From: Aeromicrobium sp. Root344
GTDB lineage: Bacteria; Actinomycetota; Actinomycetes; Propionibacteriales; Nocardioidaceae
Direction of reading: 5' to 3'
DNA length: 64,000 bases
Assembly: GCF_001425755.1 (NCBI RefSeq)
Contig: NZ_LMDH01000001.1
Span: forward strand, 461,308 to 525,307
In this document: one piece after another, positions 59,454 through 64,000 of the stretch
How positions within the stretch are numbered: position 1 is the stretch's first letter
How the letters are laid out: each line of letters opens with the position of its first letter
Program-made: the position numbers and the translations under genes
The notes under the pieces: generated by a model
Databases searched by the model: none
The model's input: only the letters and a program-made list of their open reading frames with translations
What the model was told of the DNA's origin: nothing

Positions 59454-61073
59454 ATGACCGACGAACTCCTCGCCCGTGCCCACGCGTGGCTGAGCCAGGA
59501 CCCCGATCCGCGGACCGTCGAGGAGCTGCAGGGGCTGATCGACTCCGGTGACACGGCCGGGCTCGAGGACCGGTTCAAGGAGCGGCTGCAGTTCGGCACC
59601 GCCGGCCTGCGCGGAGCGCTGGGCGCCGGACCCAACCGGATGAACCGGGTCATCGTCGCGCAGGCGGCGGCCGGCCTCGCGGCGTACCTGCTGGAGCACG
59701 GCTCGAAGCCGTCGGTCGTCGTCGGCTACGACGCTCGGCACAACTCCGACGTGTTCGCCCGCGACACCGCCGAGATCATGGAAGGCGCCGGCGTCCACGC
59801 CCATCTCCTGCCCACCCACCTGCCGACGCCCGTGCTGGCGTTCGCGATCCGTCACCTCGGGTGCAGCGCCGGCGTCATGGTCACCGCGTCGCACAACCCG
59901 CCCCAGGACAACGGCTACAAGGTCTACCTCGAGGACTCGAGCCAGATCGTGCCCCCCGCGGACGCCGAGATCTCGGCGGCGATCGACGCCGTCGGCCGGG
60001 TCGACGAGATGCCGCGCAGAGAGTCGTACGAGCTGCTGGGTCCCGAGGTCGCGGAGGCGTACGTGGAGGCCGTGATCGCGCTGCCGTCCGACGGGCCGCG
60101 CGACATCGTCGCGGTCTACACGCCGATGCACGGAGTCGGTCGCGACACCCTCGTCGAGGCGGTGTCGCGTGCGGGCTTCCCGGCGCTGCACGTCGTACGC
60201 GACCAGGCCGAGCCCGATCCGGACTTCCCCACCGTCGCGTTCCCCAACCCCGAGGAGCCCGGCGCGATGGACCTCGCGCTCAAGCTGTCGTCCGAGGTCG
60301 GCGCCGACATCATCGTCGCCAACGACCCTGACGCTGACCGCTGTGCCGTCGGCGTGCGGGACGGTGAGTCGTACCGGATGCTCACCGGCGACCAGGTCGG
60401 CGTGCTGCTCGGCGACTTCCTGCTGCGCAAGGGCGTGCAGGGCACCTACGCGGCCTCGATCGTCTCGTCGGACCTGCTCGGCCGGCAGGCCGCGGCGCAC
60501 GGGCAGCCGTGGGAGCAGACGCTGACCGGGTTCAAGTGGCTCGGCAAGATCCCGACGCTGGTGTTCGGCTACGAGGAGGCGCTCGGCTACAGCGTCGCCC
60601 CCGACATCGCCCGCGACAAGGACGGCGTCTCGGCGATCATCACGGTGCTGGAGATGGCGGCCGCGCTCAAGGCGGACGGTCGTACGCTGATCGACCAGCT
60701 CGACGACATCTACCGCGAGCACGGGCTGCATGCGACGTCGCAGCTGTCGGTGCGCGTCGAGGACCTGTCGATCATCGCCCGCGCGATGCAGACGCTGCGC
60801 ACCTCTCCCCCGTCGTCGTTGGGTGGTCTCTCCGTGACGTCGGTCGACGACCTCGCCGACGGCTATCACGGCCTCCCGCCGACCGACGGCATCCGGCTCG
60901 GTCTCGAGGGCAACACGCGGATCATCGCCCGGCCGTCGGGCACCGAGCCCAAGCTCAAGTGCTACATCGAGGTCGTGGTGCCGGTCGACGACTCGATCGA
61001 GGCGTCGCGCGCGATCGCCGACGAGAAGATCGCGGGGATCAAGCAGGACCTGGCGGCGGCGCTGGGGATCTAG
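59454..61073 (+). CDS. pmmB: Phosphoglucomutase/phosphomannomutase
   Basis: A 539-residue alpha-D-phosphohexomutase of the PGM2/ManB type that moves phosphate between C1 and C6 of hexose. The phosphoserine is in GVMVTASHNPPQDNGYK. The metal-binding loop is ANDPDADRCAVGV. The sugar-binding loop is GYEEALGYSVAPDIARDKDG. The C-terminal phosphate-binding motif is ARPSGTEPK. ATG 59454 follows GAAGGGAAAC. It corresponds to Rv3308, next to the purine nucleoside phosphorylase, and its C-terminus overlaps the next gene on the other strand by 35 bases. Confidence 0.94.
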   Translation: MTDELLARAHAWLSQDPDPRTVEELQGLIDSGDTAGLEDRFKERLQFGTAGLRGALGAGPNRMNRVIVAQAAAGLAAYLLEHGSKPSVVVGYDARHNSDVFARDTAEIMEGAGVHAHLLPTHLPTPVLAFAIRHLGCSAGVMVTASHNPPQDNGYKVYLEDSSQIVPPADAEISAAIDAVGRVDEMPRRESYELLGPEVAEAYVEAVIALPSDGPRDIVAVYTPMHGVGRDTLVEAVSRAGFPALHVVRDQAEPDPDFPTVAFPNPEEPGAMDLALKLSSEVGADIIVANDPDADRCAVGVRDGESYRMLTGDQVGVLLGDFLLRKGVQGTYAASIVSSDLLGRQAAAHGQPWEQTLTGFKWLGKIPTLVFGYEEALGYSVAPDIARDKDGVSAIITVLEMAAALKADGRTLIDQLDDIYREHGLHATSQLSVRVEDLSIIARAMQTLRTSPPSSLGGLSVTSVDDLADGYHGLPPTDGIRLGLEGNTRIIARPSGTEPKLKCYIEVVVPVDDSIEASRAIADEKIAGIKQDLAAALGI

Positions 61074-61410
61074 GTCCGGCCGGCGGGCGGTCCCGGAACC
61101 TCCTGTAGACGACGAAGACGGCCAGCACCACGAGGAAGCCACCCCAGATGGAAAGCCCCATGGCCTGTTCGCGGAGCCCCGAGTCGTCAGTCCTCGCTGC
61201 GGCGATCCAGAGCACCGCAATACCCAAGGCCGACAGCAGGCCCAACGCCATGGTGGGCCGGTCGTCAGACGGCCGGCCATCTCGGCGCGTCGCCGCGAGC
61301 AGAAATGAGAGGCCGATGATCGCTGGGGCGATCGCACCGACTGGATGAGTGGTGCGCAACCACGTCACCGTCAGGTACGTCATCCACAGGAAGATGCTGA
61401 GGAGGATCAC
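61039..61410 (-). CDS. Small multi-helix membrane protein, function unknown
   Basis: A 123-residue membrane protein with four hydrophobic stretches (MILLSIFLWMTYLTVTWL, VGAIAPAIIGLSFLLA, MALGLLSALGIAVLWIAA, GLSIWGGFLVVLAVFVVYRR) and a basic, proline-rich tail (RFRDRPPAGPRSPAPPPG). GTG 61410 has GGAGG at good spacing. Its last 35 bases lie opposite the end of pmmB, so its C-terminal tail is coded within that overlap. No named family. Confidence 0.7.
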   Translation of the reverse strand: MILLSIFLWMTYLTVTWLRTTHPVGAIAPAIIGLSFLLAATRRDGRPSDDRPTMALGLLSALGIAVLWIAAARTDDSGLREQAMGLSIWGGFLVVLAVFVVYRRFRDRPPAGPRSPAPPPGPA

Positions 61411-61543
61411 TGGGGCCCTCCGGTCGCCTTGGCGTGTGAGGCTACGCGAGCGAGCGCAGGAACGCTGGGAGAACGCAGAGGATCGGACCCGAGGCTGTGG
61501 ATTTCGGCTGCTATTGCTGAAATAAAGTGTCAGTGGTCGCGAC

Positions 61544-61549
61544 TAGGTT
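61544..61549 (+). promoter_or_regulatory. -10 box TAGGTT for ATG 61556
   Basis: TAGGTT is 6 bases before the ATG in an AT-richer-than-average region (GAAATAAAGTGT lies 24 bases upstream). Confidence 0.45.
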
Positions 61550-61555
61550 TGTCGT

Positions 61556-62734
61556 ATGGAAGCAGTCCTCGACCCCGGCAAGGTGATCCTCGACGAGGTC
61601 GCCGCGTTGGAGGTCGAACGTCCCCGCATCGAGGCCCGGATCGCGGCCAGGATGCTCGACTTCGACGACTTGCGCCGCCGCCAGGCCGAGGCCAACCCCA
61701 ACCCGACCGCTGCCCGGCTGGAGGCCTCCTTCTCCGCAGACGAGCTCGCCGTAGCGCTGCACCAGCCCACGCGAGTCGTGCAGTGCCGCCTCGCCGCCGC
61801 TCGCCGGGTCCGCGGCCGGATGATGGTCACCTGGGAAGCGTTCGGTGCCGGCCGGATCGACACCCACCGGATCTCGCTGATCGCCTCCGCCGTCGACAAG
61901 CTGCGCCGTGACAACCACGCGATCATCGAGCTGGACCACCGGGTCGCCTCCTACGCGGCCGTGCACACCGCAGCCCAGCTCAAGGGCTGGTTGAAGCGCT
62001 TCATCGCCAAGCACCTCCCCGACCAGGCGGCCGCCAAGGCCGAGAAGTCCAAGCGGTCGGTCTGGCTCGACCATCAGGACGACGGCATGTCGTTCCTGCA
62101 CGCGTACATCCCGACCGCCGACGCGGTCCTCATCGACGCCATGCTGACCGAGAAGGCCAAGAAGCTTGCCGCGAACGACCGCACCCTGGACCAGAAGCGA
62201 GCCGACGTGTTCGTCGCACAGTTCCGTGCCGCCCGCGACGGAAGGTCGGCCTCGTCGCGGGCGGTCATCGGGATCACCGTCCCCGTCGCCTCGCTCGCCG
62301 GACTCACCGATGCCCCCGGCGAGTCGTTCGACGGATCCTTCGCCCTGCCGGCCGAGATGGTCCGCGACCTGGCTCGGCAGCCCGGCACCCTGTTCCACCG
62401 CATCGTCACCGACCCCCTCGGTCGCATCCTCGACGTGACCGAGCTCGGCCGGTTCCCGTCAGACAAGCTCAGAATCGCGATCGACATCCGCGACGGGACC
62501 TGCCAGTTCCCCACCTGCACCAAGCCCGCGATGGAGTCCGACAAGGATCACCACGCCTCCCACCCACGTGGACCCACCACCGGATCCAACCTCCGCAGCC
62601 TCTGCCGCCGGCACCACCGCATGAAGACCTTCGGCATCACCGAACCGACGCACCACCTGATGCGCAATCACGCGGCCTCCCGGCTCGAGGGCGACATCGC
62701 CACCTTCCTCACCCACACCGCATACGCCGCGTGA
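61556..62734 (+). CDS. DUF222 - HNH endonuclease domain protein
   Basis: A 392-residue protein of the actinobacterial DUF222/13E12-type repeat family. The helical DUF222 part (about residues 30-290) includes VQCRLAAARRVRGRMMVTWE and FGAGRIDTHRISLIASAVDK. The C-terminal HNH region has CQFPTCTKPAMESDKDHHAS and GSNLRSLCRRHHRMK, with the Cys and His expected for zinc and catalysis. These genes are present in many near-identical copies in some genomes and may be mobile, though transposition is unproven. It is not part of the conserved block, and its leader is richer in A and T than its neighbours, which fits acquisition. Confidence 0.88.
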   Translation: MEAVLDPGKVILDEVAALEVERPRIEARIAARMLDFDDLRRRQAEANPNPTAARLEASFSADELAVALHQPTRVVQCRLAAARRVRGRMMVTWEAFGAGRIDTHRISLIASAVDKLRRDNHAIIELDHRVASYAAVHTAAQLKGWLKRFIAKHLPDQAAAKAEKSKRSVWLDHQDDGMSFLHAYIPTADAVLIDAMLTEKAKKLAANDRTLDQKRADVFVAQFRAARDGRSASSRAVIGITVPVASLAGLTDAPGESFDGSFALPAEMVRDLARQPGTLFHRIVTDPLGRILDVTELGRFPSDKLRIAIDIRDGTCQFPTCTKPAMESDKDHHASHPRGPTTGSNLRSLCRRHHRMKTFGITEPTHHLMRNHAASRLEGDIATFLTHTAYAA

Positions 62735-62787
62735 GTTCGTCCATCGCCGACTCGCGGAATCGACCGACGCCGCACCGCGCGCACCTC

Positions 62788-62793
62788 TAGGCT
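62788..62793 (+). promoter_or_regulatory. -10 box TAGGCT for ATG 62800
   Basis: TAGGCT-CCTGCC-ATG has 6-base leaderless spacing and no ribosome-binding site. Confidence 0.5.
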
Positions 62794-62799
62794 CCTGCC

Positions 62800-63336
62800 A
62801 TGGCGATCCCGGCGGCACCGACAACACCCACGAGGCCCGGCCGCGGGTGGTACGTCGTGGCGACCGTCCTGGCCGTCATCGCCGCCGCCCTCGTGGTGTT
62901 CCTCGCGGTGTGGATCGGGCGTGCCGTCGCCGGCTACTCGGTGACCCCGTTCGAGCAGCAGGACTCCACCACCGTCACGGTCGGCAGCCGCGGTGTCGCG
63001 ATCTGGGTCTCCCCGCAGGACGCCCCGACGAGCTGCAGCGCGACAGACCTCGACACCCAGCGACCGGCGCTCCACGGTTCCTCCTCCACGGTGACGGTCA
63101 CCGACGGCGGGCGGACGTGGAGCCGCGTCGGGATCGTCAAGGGCGAGCCGGGATCGACGCACCTCGTCAGGTGCAACCCCACGGGCGAGTTCGGCTATGC
63201 CGACAATCCCCGCATCGGCCGGTACGTGCTCTACGGCGTCGTCGGCGGCGCGCTGGCTGCCCTCTCCGGGATCGCGGCGTTCGTCATCGTGCTGGTCGTC
63301 GCCATCAAGCGCAACCGCAAGCCGCGTCCGGCCTGA
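62800..63336 (+). CDS. Two-helix membrane protein, function unknown
   Basis: A 178-residue membrane protein. A cytosolic Pro/Thr N-terminus leads into helix 1 (WYVVATVLAVIAAALVVFLA). An outer domain with two cysteines (DAPTSCSATDLDTQ, STHLVRCNPTGEFG) comes next, then helix 2 (YGVVGGALAALSGIAAFVIV) and a basic tail KRNRKPRPA. The outer domain is beta-rich (TTVTVGSRGVAIWV, STVTVTDGGRTWSRV), and the Cys pair probably forms a disulfide. I recognise no named family. Its stop is two bases from the converging DUF1772 gene. Confidence 0.72.
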   Translation: MAIPAAPTTPTRPGRGWYVVATVLAVIAAALVVFLAVWIGRAVAGYSVTPFEQQDSTTVTVGSRGVAIWVSPQDAPTSCSATDLDTQRPALHGSSSTVTVTDGGRTWSRVGIVKGEPGSTHLVRCNPTGEFGYADNPRIGRYVLYGVVGGALAALSGIAAFVIVLVVAIKRNRKPRPA

Positions 63337-63338
63337 GG

Positions 63339-63794
63339 TCAGACCTTCAGCGCACCGACCACCAGGCAGACGAAGCCACCCGTCGTCAGCACCGAGCGAG
63401 CGTGGTTCCACATCGTCCACCGGTCCTCGAACGCCTCGCGCAACGACGCGGCGCTCCCCTTGCCGGCCTCCAGCGTGTCGTTCATCGGGACGTTGACCGC
63501 GAACGTGATGACGTACGCGCCGATCACGTAGAGGACGAGGCCGGCAAGCACCCACGGGCGTGACGCGTCGCCCCAGCCGAGCACCAGCGCCAGGATGCCG
63601 ACGAAGAACGCACCGCCGAACGTCAGGGCGAACACCGGGTTGAGGATCGCGACGTTGATCCCGCGCATGGCGTCGACGAACGCAGCATCGGAGGCACGCC
63701 GGAGTCCCGGCATGACGACGTAGGAGAAGGTGGCGAAAAGTCCGGCCGACAGGCCCATGAGGGCGGTCGCCGTGACGAGTGCTGTTTTGGTCAT
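63339..63794 (-). CDS. DUF1772 family membrane protein (anthrone-oxygenase-like)
   Basis: A 151-residue protein of the DUF1772/anthrone-oxygenase family, with four transmembrane helices. Visible are LVTATALMGLSAGLFATFSY with the family's MPGLRRASDAAF, INVAILNPVFALTFGGAFFV, a third helix near WVLAGLVLYVIGAYVITFAV, then NVPMNDTLE, WTMWNHARSVLTTGGF. Function in bacteria is unknown. It is divergent from an AraC-family gene, and a 15-base palindrome lies between, so it is probably that regulator's target. Confidence 0.87.
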   Translation of the reverse strand: MTKTALVTATALMGLSAGLFATFSYVVMPGLRRASDAAFVDAMRGINVAILNPVFALTFGGAFFVGILALVLGWGDASRPWVLAGLVLYVIGAYVITFAVNVPMNDTLEAGKGSAASLREAFEDRWTMWNHARSVLTTGGFVCLVVGALKV

Positions 63795-63802
63795 GACCCC
63801 AT

Positions 63803-63817
63803 CTCATCAGCGATGAG
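63803..63817. promoter_or_regulatory. Palindrome CTCATC-AGC-GATGAG in a divergent promoter
   Basis: A perfect 6-base inverted repeat 9 bases upstream of the DUF1772 ATG. It could be an operator for the neighbouring AraC-type gene or another dimeric regulator, although AraC proteins usually prefer direct repeats. Confidence 0.4.
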
Positions 63818-63862
63818 TGAGACGTTCCATGGCTGAGATCCGCAGATCCATACGCGAGCGTC

Positions 63863-63868
63863 TACGCT
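63863..63868 (+). promoter_or_regulatory. -10 box TACGCT for ATG 63875
   Basis: TACGCT-GCTCTC-ATG has 6-base leaderless spacing. Confidence 0.5.
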
Positions 63869-63874
63869 GCTCTC

Positions 63875-64000
63875 ATGGACACTCTCAGCGGCCTGCTCGA
63901 CGGCCCCCGTGCCAACGGCGCGTTCCTCATGCGATCCGTGCTCACGTCGCCGTGGTCCCTGCGCATCCAGGACGAGGCACCGCTCTCGATCGCGATCGTC
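63875..64000 (+). CDS. AraC family transcriptional regulator, N-terminus only
   Basis: The first 42 residues of a cupin-6-type AraC regulator, cut by the window end. The opening DTLSGLLDGPRANGAFLMRS followed by PWSLRIQDEAPLSI is highly typical of AraC-type regulators whose N-terminal cupin binds a ligand. The DNA-binding domain is outside. The gene is divergent from DUF1772, suggesting local control. Confidence 0.82.
   Translation, partial: MDTLSGLLDGPRANGAFLMRSVLTSPWSLRIQDEAPLSIAIV

Noticed and set aside
61556-62734. Insertion sequence or intron-like mobile element
   Set aside because: Only a DUF222-HNH gene is seen. No terminal inverted repeats, target duplications or transposase were found in the flanks.

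Overview
The window is a gene-dense stretch of a high-GC actinobacterial chromosome with no gene-free gap over 300 bases. Gene content points to the order Propionibacteriales, probably Nocardioidaceae (an Aeromicrobium- or Nocardioides-like organism). The evidence is a wax ester synthase/diacylglycerol acyltransferase, AccA3/AccD5/AccE-type acyl-CoA carboxylase genes, LGFP-repeat peptidoglycan amidases, a mycobacterial-type sigE locus, and many promoters suited to leaderless transcripts. The genus is an inference. No rRNA, tRNA, CRISPR array, prophage or complete insertion sequence was seen.

Region by region. 0-7.6 kb: a wax ester synthase (cut by the window start) divergent from an HSL-type esterase, then a YdeP-like molybdopterin oxidoreductase, a DUF1810 protein, a soluble MgtE-N/CBS protein and a DUF1003 membrane protein. 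7.6-23.2 kb: an ABC-F ATPase, then a block whose gene set matches, from memory, the Mycobacterium tuberculosis Rv1202-Rv1229c region: mrp, tatB, rseA-sigE, O-methyltransferase, DUF3117, tag, folP, a LOG-type protein and dapE. htrA is missing, and an enoyl-CoA hydratase and a MacAB-like export operon are present. 23.2-32.6 kb: an accessory junction with a VOC protein, a DUF2867/TetR divergent pair with two clear operators, a frameshifted antibiotic phosphotransferase, and a group of secreted or anchored proteins of unknown function (996 aa, 271 aa and a lipoprotein) facing a LuxR-type regulator with two C-terminal HTH domains.

32.6-51 kb: a second block resembling Rv3274c-Rv3285: fadE25, purE-purK, an adenylate cyclase, a PH-domain protein, birA, accD5-accE5, maf and accA3. 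Inserted in it are a tandem pair of paralogous unknown genes, an ECF sigma/anti-sigma pair, two overlapping unknown genes, a second acyl-CoA dehydrogenase and a surface VWA protein. 51-61 kb: two neighbouring secreted peptidoglycan-recognition amidases, one fused to FN3 and SpoIID-like domains, followed by lpdA, purine nucleoside phosphorylase, an epimerase and pmmB (Rv3303c-Rv3308-like). 61-64 kb: small membrane proteins, a DUF222-HNH nuclease, a DUF1772 protein and the start of a divergent AraC-family regulator.

Functionally, birA, accD5, accE5 and accA3 supply and biotinylate a short-chain acyl-CoA carboxylase, and the acyl-CoA dehydrogenases and enoyl-CoA hydratase serve fatty-acid turnover. 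sigE/rseA and the ECF pair at 43 kb are envelope-facing regulatory modules. The two amidases remodel the cell wall. Recurrent structural themes are TANNNT boxes placed 6-7 bases before start codons, short overlaps between co-directional genes, palindromic elements between convergent genes, and many copies of the hexamer CGTACG.
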